64,000 bases of DNA from contig CAIJQQ010000040.1 of NCBI GenBank assembly GCA_903822825.1, positions 17,627 through 81,626 of the forward strand. Reading direction: 5' to 3'. Both the position numbers and the translations under genes were made by a program. This DNA is from an uncultured Burkholderiales bacterium (GTDB lineage Bacteria > Pseudomonadota > Gammaproteobacteria > Burkholderiales > Burkholderiaceae_C). The notes beneath the pieces were generated by a model that saw only the letters and a list, made by a program, of their open reading frames with translations, made no database searches and was not told where the DNA came from. Numbering within the stretch: the first letter of the stretch is position 1; each line of letters starts with the position of its first letter. Positions 18,386 through 27,774 of the stretch are shown piece by piece.

Positions 18386-19684
18386 ATGAAACTCGCCGAT
18401 AACAAAGCCACCCTGTCGTTCTCCAACGGCAGCCCCAGCATCGACATGCCTGTGTACGAGGGCAGCATCGGCCCTGACGTGATCGACATCCGCAAGCTGT
18501 ACGCACAAAGCGGCATGTTCACTTACGATCCGGGTTTCCTGTCTACGGCGTCGTGCCAGTCGGCCATCACCTACATCGACGGTGACAAGGGTGAGTTGCT
18601 CTACCGCGGCTACCCCATCGAACAACTGGCCAACAAAGCCGACTACCTCGACACTTGCTACTTGCTTTTGAACGGCGAACTGCCCGTTGGCCAGCAAAGC
18701 AAAGACTTCCACAGGCTGGTGAACCAGCACACCATGGTCAACGAGCAGATGCAGTTCTTTCTGCGCGGTTTCCGTCGTGACGCCCACCCCATGGCTGTCT
18801 TGACTGGTCTGATTGGTGCTTTGTCGGCCTTCTACCATGACAGCACCGACATCAACAACCCTGAGCACCGCCACATCGCAGCGATCCGCTTGATTGCCAA
18901 GATGCCCACCCTGGTGTCCATGGCCTACAAATACGGCGTAGGCCAACCCTTCATGTACCCGCAAAACAACCTGAGCTATTCGGGTAATTTTTTGCGCATG
19001 ATGTTTGGGGTTCCCTGCGAAGATTACGTGGTCAACCCCGTGCTTGAGCGCGCCATGGACCGCATCTTCACACTGCACGCAGACCACGAGCAAAACGCAT
19101 CGACATCGACCGTGCGTCTGTGCGGTTCGTCCGGCACCAACCCGTTTGCGGCCATCGCTGCAGGCGTGGCTTGCCTCTGGGGCCCTGCCCACGGCGGCGC
19201 CAACGAAGCTTGCCTGAACATGTTGGAGGACATCCAAAAAATGGGGGGCATCTCCAAGGTCGGTGAATTCATGGAAAAGGTCAAAGACAAGAACTCCGGC
19301 GTCAAGCTGATGGGCTTCGGTCACCGCGTCTACAAAAACTACGACCCACGCGCCAAGTTGATGCAAGAGACTTGCGACGAAGTGCTGAAAGAACTGGGCC
19401 TGGAAAACGACCCGCTGTTCAAACTGGCCAAAGCCTTGGAAAAAATCGCTCTCGAAGACGACTACTTTGTCAGCCGCAAGCTCTACCCCAATGTGGACTT
19501 CTACTCTGGCATCGTGCAACGCGCCATCGGCATTCCAGTGAACTTGTTCACAGGCATTTTTGCCCTGGCCCGCACTGTGGGCTGGATTGCCCAACTGAAC
19601 GAAATGATCAGCGACTCCGAGTACAAAATCGGACGCCCACGTCAGCTTTTCACTGGCTCCCCTCGCCGCAACGTGCAGCGCTGA
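18386..19684 (+). CDS. gltA: Citrate synthase (type II)
   Basis: 432 aa from ATG 18386 ([13 protein letters not shown]) with GAGG upstream; the track uses a TTG at 18371. The catalytic triad is visible: His in [10 protein letters not shown], His in [14 protein letters not shown] and Asp in [10 protein letters not shown]. It has the large N-terminal domain of the hexameric Gram-negative enzyme, which is usually NADH-regulated. Short inverted repeat TGACCC/GGGTCA sits just after the sdhE stop. A clear terminator follows the gene, ending the sdh-gltA unit. Confidence 0.97.
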   Translation: MKLADNKATLSFSNGSPSIDMPVYEGSIGPDVIDIRKLYAQSGMFTYDPGFLSTASCQSAITYIDGDKGELLYRGYPIEQLANKADYLDTCYLLLNGELPVGQQSKDFHRLVNQHTMVNEQMQFFLRGFRRDAHPMAVLTGLIGALSAFYHDSTDINNPEHRHIAAIRLIAKMPTLVSMAYKYGVGQPFMYPQNNLSYSGNFLRMMFGVPCEDYVVNPVLERAMDRIFTLHADHEQNASTSTVRLCGSSGTNPFAAIAAGVACLWGPAHGGANEACLNMLEDIQKMGGISKVGEFMEKVKDKNSGVKLMGFGHRVYKNYDPRAKLMQETCDEVLKELGLENDPLFKLAKALEKIALEDDYFVSRKLYPNVDFYSGIVQRAIGIPVNLFTGIFALARTVGWIAQLNEMISDSEYKIGRPRQLFTGSPRRNVQR

Positions 19685-19708
19685 TCGGTTTTCAACCGAC
19701 CCTGAAAG

Positions 19709-19730
19709 CCCGCCTTGTGCGGGTTTTTTT
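19709..19730 (+). terminator. Rho-independent terminator after gltA
   Basis: Stem CCCGC/GCGGG with loop CTTGT, followed directly by seven T. It lies 25 bases after the gltA stop and abuts the convergent MFS gene. Confidence 0.85.
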
Positions 19731-20962
19731 CATGCGTTACGCGCCATGCGCCGAACACGCCACAGCAGCCACAGAGCAATGCTGAGGTTGAGCGCATTCC
19801 ACAACACGCCGTTGATGAACGCCGCGTGGTAAGAGCCCGTCAGGTCAAACACCTTGCCCGACATCCAGCCACCCAGCGCCATACCCACCAGCGTGGCCAT
19901 GATGATGGCGCCAATGCGCGCACCCACCTCTGCCGCCGGGAAGTGCTCGCGCACGATGATGGCGTAAGACGGCACCAACCCGCCTTGGAACAAACCAAAC
20001 AGGGCCGAGATCACATACAAAGAAACCAAGCCGTCAAACGGCAGGAAGAGCAGCAGCGCCACGCCCTGCAGCACCGAGCCCATCAACAATGTTCGAAGGC
20101 CACCTATTCGGTCGCAAATCACGCCAGAAATCAGGCGACTGACGATGCCGCAGGCGAGCATGAGCGACAGCATTTCTGCGCCGCGCGCCGCGCCAAAACC
20201 CAAGTCTGCACAATAGGCCACGATGTGCACTTGCGGCATGGCCATGGCCACGCAGCAAGCAAGACCGGCCACACACAAGAGCGTTTGCGCCTTGCCCAAT
20301 GACAGGCCAAAGGGCTGCTGCGACTGCAAGGCCTGAGCGCTGCCTGCAACTTGTGCAGCCGTCTGCGGTGGGCGCTGACGCATCAAAAAACTGAGCAGCA
20401 CCATGCCCACGCCGCACACCACGCCCAGTACCATGTAGGTGGTGCGCCAACCGTGCGTCTCCACACCGCGCTGGGCAAGGGCAGGCCAGATGGTGCCTGC
20501 CACGTAGTTGCCGCTGGCGCACACCGCCACCGCAATACCGCGGTGCTTATTCCACCAGAGCGACGTATCCGCCACCAAAGGGCCAAAAGTCGATGAACTG
20601 CCCAACAGGCCCAGCAGCAAGGCATGCGCCGCAGCAAACCACCAAATGTTGGTGGACAAGCCCGCCAGAATGAAGCCCAAGGCTATGAACACACCGCCGA
20701 TCAGCGAGGTGATGTGCACCCCAGCGCGGTCGGCCAAACGCCCCATGAAGATACCCCCCAAGCCAAAGGCCAGCATCATCACCGTGTAAGGCATGGACGC
20801 ATCGGCGCGCGAGACACCGAACTCGGCCTGCACCGCAGGCAGCACCACCGCCACCACATACATGCAACTGCCCCCCAGCGTCATGATGCCCAGGGTGACC
20901 AGCAAACGCCAGGCGGCGTAGCGGGAATCGATGAGGTGTTCCGGGGCGGCTTGAGCTGTCAT
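19730..20962 (-). CDS. MFS transporter (OFA/monocarboxylate-like)
   Basis: 410 aa from ATG 20962 (MTAQAAPEHLIDSRYAAW), the likely start; the track adds 17 residues. It has about 12 hydrophobic segments with a central hydrophilic loop (MRQRPPQTAAQ). The cytoplasmic loop 2-3 motif is FMGRLADRAGVH, and SRLISGVICDRIGG follows in the second half. The layout resembles oxalate/formate-type and monocarboxylate MFS carriers. Substrate unknown. Convergent with gltA. Confidence 0.85.
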   Translation of the reverse strand: MTAQAAPEHLIDSRYAAWRLLVTLGIMTLGGSCMYVVAVVLPAVQAEFGVSRADASMPYTVMMLAFGLGGIFMGRLADRAGVHITSLIGGVFIALGFILAGLSTNIWWFAAAHALLLGLLGSSSTFGPLVADTSLWWNKHRGIAVAVCASGNYVAGTIWPALAQRGVETHGWRTTYMVLGVVCGVGMVLLSFLMRQRPPQTAAQVAGSAQALQSQQPFGLSLGKAQTLLCVAGLACCVAMAMPQVHIVAYCADLGFGAARGAEMLSLMLACGIVSRLISGVICDRIGGLRTLLMGSVLQGVALLLFLPFDGLVSLYVISALFGLFQGGLVPSYAIIVREHFPAAEVGARIGAIIMATLVGMALGGWMSGKVFDLTGSYHAAFINGVLWNALNLSIALWLLWRVRRMARNA

Positions 20963-21062
20963 GGGTTTCAGGGTAGCAGTCCCACCACAAGCCCACTGGC
21001 AAGTACGGGACAAGTGGCCTGTTTGGAATTATGATTTTGTTGAATTAACTGATAATTTCAAC

Positions 21063-21314
21063 ATGAAATCAATTTTTGTTTTTTCTTTGCTGGCTGCTCT
21101 GAGTACCCTGAGCTGGGCCCAAGAGGCCAGTTGCAACACAGCCGCTGCCGAAAAGAAGCTGGCAGGCGGGGCCAAAAATGCTTTCCTCAAGAAGTGCGAG
21201 AAAGACGCCGCAGCCCAATGCGAAGCGGCTGCCGCTGAACGCAAGCTGGCAGGCGCTGCCAAGAACAGCCACATCAAAAAGTGCATGAAAGAAGCAGTCG
21301 GCGAAGCCAGCTGA
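21063..21314 (+). CDS. Small exported PsiF-repeat protein
   Basis: 83 aa from ATG 21063. It has a signal peptide (MKSIFVFSLLAALSTLSWA) followed by two near-identical units: CNTAAAEKKLAGGAKNAFLKKC and CEAAAAERKLAGAAKNSHIKKC. The Cys-to-Cys unit with a Gly/Ala-Lys core is the PsiF repeat first seen in the phosphate-starvation protein PsiF of E. coli; molecular function is unknown. The upstream 48 bases are strongly AT-rich and likely hold the promoter. No Pho box was recognised. Confidence 0.8.
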   Translation: MKSIFVFSLLAALSTLSWAQEASCNTAAAEKKLAGGAKNAFLKKCEKDAAAQCEAAAAERKLAGAAKNSHIKKCMKEAVGEAS

Positions 21315-21320
21315 AACGCC

Positions 21321-21869
21321 ATGCAGGTTTCAATGCCTGTCCTGGCCCTGGCTGGCTGTGTGCGTTGGTGGCTGGGCTTGCTGCTGGCGGGATGCAGCGC
21401 CGTCAGCACAGGCGTCCAATTGCACGGGCAGGTGATTCGTGTGGCAGATGGGGATACATTGATCGTGCTCGATGAACAGCGCCAGCAGCACACCATTCGG
21501 CTGGCAGGCATCGACGCCCCCGAAAAAAACCAACCCTTTGGCACCGATGCAAGAGACCACTTGGCGCAAACCGTGCTGAACCAGTTCGTGACGGTGGAGT
21601 ACGACAAGCACGACAAATACGGTCGTGTTGTCGGCAAAGTGTTGGCGCGGGGCGTGGATGCCAATCTGACCCAGCTGCAAGCAGGCTGGGCCTGGCATTA
21701 CAGGCAATACCAGCGCGAGCAGTCTGCACAGGACTGGGCACTCTATGGCGAGGCCGAACGACTGGCCCGAGATGCGCAAAAAGGCCTTTGGCAAGGCAAT
21801 ACACCACCTGAGCCACCTTGGGACTACCGCGCCCGCATCAAGACCGAACGCCGCAATTCAGGAAATTAA
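21321..21869 (+). CDS. Thermonuclease-family (SNase-like) putative lipoprotein
   Basis: 182 aa. The N-terminus (WWLGLLLAGCSAV) ends in a lipobox-like LLAGC, so a lipoprotein is likely. The nuclease core follows: VIRVADGDTLIVLD, RLAGIDAPEKNQPFG (catalytic Arg and Ca-site Asp) and DKYGRVVGKVL, then GWAWHYRQY. These are standard for SNase-domain secreted nucleases. It starts six bases after the PsiF-repeat gene, so the two are co-transcribed. Confidence 0.88.
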   Translation: MQVSMPVLALAGCVRWWLGLLLAGCSAVSTGVQLHGQVIRVADGDTLIVLDEQRQQHTIRLAGIDAPEKNQPFGTDARDHLAQTVLNQFVTVEYDKHDKYGRVVGKVLARGVDANLTQLQAGWAWHYRQYQREQSAQDWALYGEAERLARDAQKGLWQGNTPPEPPWDYRARIKTERRNSGN

Positions 21870-21890
21870 ATCGGTTTCACGCCGAATGCT

Positions 21891-23159
21891 TCAATTTGGC
21901 CGCACCATGACGCAGCTGCTGGGTTGCCGGGCTTGCTCGGCCTTGAGCTGGCGAATCACTTTGAAGCCGTAGCCCGAACCCTCGACATCGAACTTGACGC
22001 CAGCTGCACCCTGCCGCTCCATGACACCCACGGCCAGCGGCTGCTGGAACTGGTGGTCCTGCGCGCGCATGAAGCCGGTTTGCCCAGCCATGCTGACGCG
22101 GGCGTGTTCGAGTTGTTTGGCCACCGCCCAGGGTTCGGTGGAGCCCGCCTTCTCGATGGCTTGCACATAGGCCTCGACCAAGAGCTGCATGCGCAGGTGC
22201 ACATAGTCCTCGGCCGGTTTGGCAAAGCGCTGTCGGAAGGACTGGTAAAAAGCCTCGCTGGCTTGGCCTGGCACATTGGGCAACCAATCGGCCACCGCGA
22301 TCACACGGCCCACGCCCGCCTCGCCAATGGCGGCTGGCGCGCCCAACGCGTTGCCATAGAAGGTGTAGAACTTGCCGTCGTATCCGGCTTCGCGCGCAGC
22401 CTTGACCAGGAGCGTCAGGTCGTTGCCCCAATTGCCGGTGATGACCGCTTGCGCACCCGAGGCTTTGATCTTGGAGGCATAAGGCAAAAAGTCCTTCACC
22501 CGGCCCATGGGGTGCAACTCCTCACCCAAGATCTTGACATCGGGTCTGAGCGCCTCGAGCTGTCTGCGAGCCTCTCGCAGCACGGCTTGGCCAAAGCTGT
22601 AGTCCTGCCCGATCAGGTAGGCCGATTGGACCTTTTTGTCGTCCTTGAGTACCTGCATCAGCGCCATCATGCGCATGTCGGCATGGGCGTCAAAACGGAA
22701 ATGCCAGAAGCTGCATTTTTCGTTGGTGAGCACCGGGTCGACGGCCGAGTAGTTGAGGAACAGCACCCGTTTGCCCGGCTCACGGTCATTGTGCTTGTTG
22801 ATCGCGTCGATCAGCGCCAGCGCGTTAGACGACGAGTTGCCCTGCAACACGACTTGCGCGCCATCGTCCACCGCTGAGCGCAGGGCAGACAGGGCTTCTT
22901 CGTTCTGCCCCTTGCTGTCGTAGCGCTGCAACTCCAGCAGGCGCGTGCCCAGAGCGGTTTTGACACCTCCACGGGCGTTGACCCGCTCCACCGCCCAAGC
23001 GATGTTGCGCACCACGGCTTCGCCTGTGTTGGCAAAGGGGCCGGACAGGCCCTCGATCAGCGCGAGCCGAATGGGTGCAGAGGTCTGGGGAAAAGCAGGG
23101 AAGATCGCCGCAGCGCAGGCCAAGCCCAACACCGCGCGACGAAGCAAAGTCGTGCGCAT
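21891..23159 (-). CDS. ABC transporter substrate-binding protein (branched-chain amino acid type)
   Basis: Periplasmic type-I binding protein, 422 aa. A signal peptide (RRAVLGLACAAAIFPAFPQ) is followed by IRLALIEGLSGPFANTGEAVVRNI, the typical LivJ-like start. No permease or ATPase genes lie beside it, so it is an orphan that must use components encoded elsewhere. It follows rpiA by 16 bases on the same strand and is probably co-transcribed with it. Ligand unknown. Confidence 0.87.
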   Translation of the reverse strand: MRTTLLRRAVLGLACAAAIFPAFPQTSAPIRLALIEGLSGPFANTGEAVVRNIAWAVERVNARGGVKTALGTRLLELQRYDSKGQNEEALSALRSAVDDGAQVVLQGNSSSNALALIDAINKHNDREPGKRVLFLNYSAVDPVLTNEKCSFWHFRFDAHADMRMMALMQVLKDDKKVQSAYLIGQDYSFGQAVLREARRQLEALRPDVKILGEELHPMGRVKDFLPYASKIKASGAQAVITGNWGNDLTLLVKAAREAGYDGKFYTFYGNALGAPAAIGEAGVGRVIAVADWLPNVPGQASEAFYQSFRQRFAKPAEDYVHLRMQLLVEAYVQAIEKAGSTEPWAVAKQLEHARVSMAGQTGFMRAQDHQFQQPLAVGVMERQGAAGVKFDVEGSGYGFKVIRQLKAEQARQPSSCVMVRPN

Positions 23160-23175
23160 GAATAAAAAAGAAAAA

Positions 23176-23847
23176 TCAGAATTTCAGCGTCTTGACGCCT
23201 TGCGCCGTGCCCAGCAAGCACACCTGGGCTTTTTGCAGCGCAAACACGCCCACCGTGACCACGCCGGGCCACTGGCTGACGGTGTTTTCAAAAGCCACCG
23301 GGTCGGTGATCTTCAAGCCCTTCACATCCACGATGTGCTGCCCGTTGTCGGTCACGAGCGGCTGGCCGTCTTTGCGGCGCACAGCAGCGCTGCCGCCCAT
23401 CGCCGCAAACTGGCGCATCACGCGGGCGGTGGCCATGGGAATGACTTCGACGGGCAGCGGAAAAGCGCCCAAAGCATCGACCAGCTTGCTCTCGTCGGCG
23501 ATGCAGACAAACTGCTTGGACTGGGCGGCCACGATTTTTTCGCGGGTCAGGGCTGCGCCGCCGCCCTTGACCATGTGGCCCTGGTGGTCGATCTCGTCCG
23601 CACCGTCGATGTAGACCGACAGGGTTTCGACCTCGTTGCTGTCGAACACCGGAATGCCCAAGGCTTTCAGCCGCACTGTAGAGGCTTCGGAACTGGACAC
23701 CGCGCCTTTGATCTGGTCTTTCATCGTGGCCAAAGCGGCGATGAAGTGATTGACCGTGGAGCCGGTGCCCACGCCGACGATTTCGCCAGGGACAACGTAT
23801 TTCAGGGCGGCTTGGCCCACCAGGGCTTTGAGTTCGTCTTGGGTCAT
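23176..23847 (-). CDS. rpiA: Ribose-5-phosphate isomerase A
   Basis: 223 aa from ATG 23847 ([18 protein letters not shown]), the family start; the track adds 22 residues. Signature motifs are [21 protein letters not shown] and [14 protein letters not shown], which carry the phosphate-binding loop and active-site Asp/Lys/Glu. Interconverts ribose-5-P and ribulose-5-P. Divergent from pyrD with a 91-base spacer. Confidence 0.96.
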   Translation of the reverse strand: MTQDELKALVGQAALKYVVPGEIVGVGTGSTVNHFIAALATMKDQIKGAVSSSEASTVRLKALGIPVFDSNEVETLSVYIDGADEIDHQGHMVKGGGAALTREKIVAAQSKQFVCIADESKLVDALGAFPLPVEVIPMATARVMRQFAAMGGSAAVRRKDGQPLVTDNGQHIVDVKGLKITDPVAFENTVSQWPGVVTVGVFALQKAQVCLLGTAQGVKTLKF

Positions 23848-23938
23848 GGGATCGGGTTTGGGTAAAAAATAATCGCTTGCAGGGTTTGCGACAATCGGAG
23901 CCAATGTCTTCAAAGCCTTTGCAGCCTGGAATTATCCG

Positions 23939-24982
23939 ATGTCCCTGATCCCTTACGCCCTCGCCCGCTCCTTTTTGTTCAAGATGGACCCCGAAGAGGC
24001 CCACGAGCTGACCATCGAGGGCCTGGCCCGCACCCAGAACACACCCCTTGACCGGGTTTACCGTCAACCCTTTGTGCCGCAGCCCATCACGCTGGCGGGT
24101 TTGCAGTTTCCCAACCGCGTGGGCCTGGCCGCAGGCTTGGACAAAAACGCCCGCTGCATCGACGGCTTGGGCGCCATGGGTTTTGGCTTTGTCGAAGTCG
24201 GCACCGTCACGCCCAAGGCGCAACCGGGCAACCCCAAGCCGCGCATGTTCCGCTTGCCTGAGGCGCAGGCCCTGATCAACCGACTGGGTTTCAACAACGA
24301 CGGTCTGGACGCCTTCATTGCCAACGTCAAACGCTCCAAATTCCGCCAGCAAGGCCGCCTGCTCGGCTTGAACATAGGCAAGAACGCCGCCACGCCCATA
24401 GAAAACGCCACCGACGATTACCTGATCGCGCTGTCAGGCGTGTACCCGCATGCCGACTATGTGACGGTGAACATCTCCAGCCCCAACACCAAGAACCTGC
24501 GCGCCCTGCAAAGCGACGAAGCGCTCGACGGCCTGCTGGGCGCCCTGGTGGCGCGGCGTGAAGAGCTGGCCGCAGAGCACGGCCGCCGCGTGCCGATGTT
24601 CCTGAAAATTGCACCTGACCTGGACGAGACACAAGTCGGCGTGATCGCCGCCACCTTGCAAAAGCACGGGATGGACGGCGTCATTGCCACCAACACCACA
24701 CTGGCGCGCGACGCCGTGAGTGGTTTGGCGCACGCTGAAGAAATGGGTGGCCTCTCGGGTGGGCCTGTTCTGGCCAGCAGCAACCGCGTGATCCGCCAGC
24801 TGCGCGCTGCTCTGGGCAAAGACTTCCCCATCATCGGCGTGGGCGGCATCCTGAGCGGACACGACGCGATCGCAAAAATAGAAGCCGGGGCCGACGTGGT
24901 GCAGATCTACACAGGACTGATCTACAAAGGCCCGGCGTTGGTGACCGAGGTGGCGAGTGCGTTGCAGCAGATGAAGCGCTGA
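23939..24982 (+). CDS. pyrD: Dihydroorotate dehydrogenase (quinone), class 2
   Basis: Membrane-associated FMN enzyme of pyrimidine synthesis, 347 aa. The N-terminal amphipathic region ([21 protein letters not shown]) is the class-2 membrane-binding helix pair. The core has [31 protein letters not shown], the catalytic-Ser motif [11 protein letters not shown] and the FMN-phosphate site [11 protein letters not shown]. Probably monocistronic. Confidence 0.96.
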   Translation: MSLIPYALARSFLFKMDPEEAHELTIEGLARTQNTPLDRVYRQPFVPQPITLAGLQFPNRVGLAAGLDKNARCIDGLGAMGFGFVEVGTVTPKAQPGNPKPRMFRLPEAQALINRLGFNNDGLDAFIANVKRSKFRQQGRLLGLNIGKNAATPIENATDDYLIALSGVYPHADYVTVNISSPNTKNLRALQSDEALDGLLGALVARREELAAEHGRRVPMFLKIAPDLDETQVGVIAATLQKHGMDGVIATNTTLARDAVSGLAHAEEMGGLSGGPVLASSNRVIRQLRAALGKDFPIIGVGGILSGHDAIAKIEAGADVVQIYTGLIYKGPALVTEVASALQQMKR

Positions 24983-25024
24983 AGAAGAAAACGGCATGCC
25001 TCACCGGCTCATGCCATTCGCGCA

Positions 25025-25486
25025 TCAGAGTTCCTTCGAATAAATGATGAAACCTGTGTGACTGGCCACCTTGTCGTAAAGGGCTCGGCCAGAAGCATTG
25101 CTGGTCTGCGTCGTCCAATAGACCCGTGAACTGTCCACATCGCGTGCAGCCGTGTAAACGGCCTCAATGAGTTGCTGAGCAATGCGCCGGCCTCTGTGGC
25201 TGGGCGCGGTGAACAAATCCTGCAAATAGCAAACGTCATGCAGTCGGGTTGTACTGCGGTGAAAAAGGTAGTGCACCAAAGCGACCACCCTATGACCATC
25301 CACAGCCACCAAGGCGTGAACCGGCTCATCAGCGCTGAAGAATCGCGCCCAAGTGGCTTCGGTGATGTTCTCTGCCAGTGCTGTCTCGCCTTCCCGACCA
25401 TAAAAGGCGTTGTATCCATCCCAAAGGGGTCGCCATTGGGCATAGTCCTCGCGCTGAATGGGACGGATGATGATGTCCTTGCGCAT
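25025..25486 (-). CDS. GNAT-family N-acetyltransferase
   Basis: 153 aa. The acetyl-CoA-binding P-loop reads LFTAPSHRGRRIAQQLI (Q/RxxGxG/A type), after the beta strand ALVAVDGHRVVALVHYLFHR. The terminal LYDKVASHTGFIIYSKEL fits the GNAT fold end. Acceptor unknown. It follows the thioesterase gene by six bases and is likely co-transcribed. Confidence 0.87.
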   Translation of the reverse strand: MRKDIIIRPIQREDYAQWRPLWDGYNAFYGREGETALAENITEATWARFFSADEPVHALVAVDGHRVVALVHYLFHRSTTRLHDVCYLQDLFTAPSHRGRRIAQQLIEAVYTAARDVDSSRVYWTTQTSNASGRALYDKVASHTGFIIYSKEL

Positions 25487-25492
25487 GATTTC

Positions 25493-26323
25493 TCAGTCCT
25501 TGAAGTACACCAGCTGGTGCGTGCTCGCCAGCAGCTGACCTTCGGGACTCCACAGTTCGCCCGTCTGGTCAAAGTAGCCGTGGCGGTAGTTCAGCGCCTT
25601 GGCCACGCCCAGCACATGATGTGAGCCCACCTGCGCCAGCAAGGCGCTGTCGGCGTGGAAATAGGTGGTGAGTGACACCGTGCCAATCAAGGCGCGGCGA
25701 CGGCGGCGGATGTAGATGCGTGGGAAAAAGCTGTCGCTCAAGGCCGCCAAAGAAGCAAAGTCCAGCGCCCGTTCGGGTTCGTCGCGCATCCACAGGGTGG
25801 AGCGCGAATGGGCTTGCTCCTGCTCGTCAAAAGCTGCGGGGAATGCACCTTCGACAAAGCGCATGTCGTAGCGCTGCGGCCAAGCGGGCATGCCTTTGAC
25901 GGGCATGCGGGGCACCGCCTCAGGCGCAGGCACGTTGGCGGGCATCACGGCCTCCACGTTTGACCAAGTTTCACGGCGCACAGCAAACACAGCTGTGGCG
26001 GTGGCCACCACGCCACTTATGTCATTTTGGGTCTGATGGGCTTCGATGATCCAGTGCTGGGTAGAGCGGTTGGTGCGCACAGGCCGCGCCACAAAGCGGA
26101 TCTCGCCATCGGCCACCGGGGCCGCAAAGTTGACCGTCAGGGCCACCGGCTCGCCCAGGCGCTCGGGGTGCAGCATGGCCGACTGCAGCAACTGTGCAGA
26201 AGTCGTGCCGCCAAAGGGCCCGACCATGTTGGCGTAGGACGGGTGGGTGGAGCCTGTGAATTCGTGGGGCGTGACCTGAAGTGAAGAGGCGCGCAGGTCA
26301 ATGGCTTCGTCGAAAGGGTGCAT
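25493..26323 (-). CDS. Acyl-CoA thioesterase-like (double hotdog) protein
   Basis: 276 aa, the size of a tandem hotdog protein. The first half has SYANMVGPFGGTTSAQLLQSAM and GEPVALTVNFAAPVADGEIRFVARPVRTNRSTQHW, a typical substrate-pocket pattern. The second half has SLTTYFHADSALLAQVGSHHVLGVAKALNYRHGYFDQTGELWSPEGQLLASTHQLVYFKD. Thioester hydrolysis is inferred from the fold. REP hairpins lie directly upstream (26356-26428). Confidence 0.83.
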   Translation of the reverse strand: MHPFDEAIDLRASSLQVTPHEFTGSTHPSYANMVGPFGGTTSAQLLQSAMLHPERLGEPVALTVNFAAPVADGEIRFVARPVRTNRSTQHWIIEAHQTQNDISGVVATATAVFAVRRETWSNVEAVMPANVPAPEAVPRMPVKGMPAWPQRYDMRFVEGAFPAAFDEQEQAHSRSTLWMRDEPERALDFASLAALSDSFFPRIYIRRRRRALIGTVSLTTYFHADSALLAQVGSHHVLGVAKALNYRHGYFDQTGELWSPEGQLLASTHQLVYFKD

Positions 26324-26355
26324 GCGAAAAATGGGGCTGGTGGATCAAGGCTTCT

Positions 26356-26428
26356 TTGCGACGAGGACGTCGCTCCCACACGTTTGACAATGGCCTTGTC
26401 TCTTTGGGAGCCGCGCCCTCGCGGCGAT
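26356..26428. repeat. REP-like hairpin pair, locus A
   Basis: Two REP units lie in the spacer between the thioesterase and the LhgO-like gene. The left unit (26356-26379) is inverted and reads GTGGGAG-CGACG-TCCT-CGTCG on the minus strand. The right unit (26405-26428) reads TGGGAG-CCGCG-CCCT-CGCGG on the plus strand. Both have a 5-bp stem around a YCCT loop. Here the GTGGGAG heads face each other, unlike the two other loci. Confidence 0.75.
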
Positions 26429-26476
26429 GAAGTGCAGCATAGGCGCAGGTCCGAGCCTGTGCTGTCTCACAAGCGA

Positions 26477-27586
26477 TCAGCCCAGCCGGGCGCAGACCTC
26501 GGCGCCAATGGCCATCGAACTCGTCAGGCCCGGTGACTCGATGCCCATCAGGTTCACCAGACCGGGCACGCCATGCTCGGCGGGGCCTTGAATCATGAAG
26601 TCGGCTGCTGCTTCCTGCGGGGCGTTGAGCTTGGGGCGCATGCCCGCATAACCCGGCTGCAAAGCGCCATCGGCCAAACCCGGCCAATATTTACGCACCT
26701 CGGCATAAAAGGCGTCGCCCCGGCGCGGGTCGACTTGCAGGTCAGCGGGATGGTCAACCCATTGCACGTCCGGACCGAACTTCGCTTGCCCACCCAAATC
26801 CAGCGTCAGGTGCACCCCCAAACCCGCTTTTTCGGGCACGGGATAAATCAGTCGGGAGAACGGTGCCTTGCCCGCCAGCGTGAAATAGTTGCCTTTGGCG
26901 TAATGCGCCTGCGGCAGCAGGCTTTTGTCCAGCCCGTCCATGCGCTCGGCCAGCGCCACGGCGCTCAGCCCAGCGGCATTGACCAGCACCTTGCACGCCA
27001 GCTCGGTGCCGTCTTGCGTGATCACAAGTATCGGGTGCGTGGCCGTGCCTTGCCGCAAGCCGATGTGCTGCACGGGCGAGACCAGCGCCAGCAGGCCGCC
27101 TGCGTTTTCCATGTCGCCCTGCAGGGAAAGCATGAGGCCGTGGCTATCGACCACCCCCGTACTGGGCGAGAGCAGCGCAGCCTCGCAAAACAGCGCTGGC
27201 TCCAGCGCTTGGGCCTGGGCAGCTGTGAGTTTTCGCAGGTCATGCACGCCGTTGGCAGCGGCCTTGGCCTTGATGCCGTCCAGCGCCAGCGCTTGCTCAG
27301 GGTTGGTGGCCACGATCAGCTTGCCCAACTGCTTATGCGCCACGCCGCGTTCGGCGCAATAGGCGTAAAGCATTTGCTTACCTTGCACACAAAGCCGCGC
27401 CTTGAGCGAACCGGACGGGTAATAAATGCCCGCATGGATGACCTCGCTGTTGCGCGAGCTGGTGCCCGTGCCGATGGCATTTTCCGATTCGAGTACCAGC
27501 ACCTCGCGGCCCGACAGCGCCAGCGCCCGCCCCACAGCGAGACCGACCACGCCAGCCCCGATCACGACAGCTTCAACTTGTTCCAT
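26477..27586 (-). CDS. FAD-dependent oxidoreductase, L-2-hydroxyglutarate oxidase (LhgO)-like
   Basis: 369 aa from ATG 27586 ([19 protein letters not shown]). The track start reads through REP-containing spacer and is wrong. After the FAD motif comes [25 protein letters not shown], the hallmark of L-2-hydroxyglutarate dehydrogenase/oxidase-type DAO proteins. The C-terminal part is [16 protein letters not shown] and [16 protein letters not shown]. It likely oxidises a 2-hydroxy acid; whether L-2-hydroxyglutarate is the substrate is not established. REP pairs flank the gene on both sides. Confidence 0.85.
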   Translation of the reverse strand: MEQVEAVVIGAGVVGLAVGRALALSGREVLVLESENAIGTGTSSRNSEVIHAGIYYPSGSLKARLCVQGKQMLYAYCAERGVAHKQLGKLIVATNPEQALALDGIKAKAAANGVHDLRKLTAAQAQALEPALFCEAALLSPSTGVVDSHGLMLSLQGDMENAGGLLALVSPVQHIGLRQGTATHPILVITQDGTELACKVLVNAAGLSAVALAERMDGLDKSLLPQAHYAKGNYFTLAGKAPFSRLIYPVPEKAGLGVHLTLDLGGQAKFGPDVQWVDHPADLQVDPRRGDAFYAEVRKYWPGLADGALQPGYAGMRPKLNAPQEAAADFMIQGPAEHGVPGLVNLMGIESPGLTSSMAIGAEVCARLG

Positions 27587-27618
27587 GGGCAGCATTGTGG
27601 CGCAGAGATCGGTGTTCT

Positions 27619-27691
27619 GTAGGAGTGGCGCCCTCGCCGCGATAGAACGCCCGCAGACCCTGAGCATTCGCCCCGAGGGCGGGGCTCCTAC
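27619..27691. repeat. REP doublet (REPIN-like), locus B
   Basis: In the divergent spacer between the LhgO-like gene and the SDR. Left unit GTAGGAG-TGGCG-CCCT-CGCCG (27619-27643). Right unit inverted, minus-strand GTAGGAG-CCCCG-CCCT-CGGGG (27669-27691). Outer ends TGTAGGAG/CTCCTACA are complementary, so the whole element can fold into one long cruciform. Confidence 0.8.
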
Positions 27692-27774
27692 AAAAAAAGA
27701 GGTGACACCCGCAAGACAGACACGTGCAGCACACGCAGGCAGACTGCCAGTCATTCAAACAAGGAGACCGTTTC

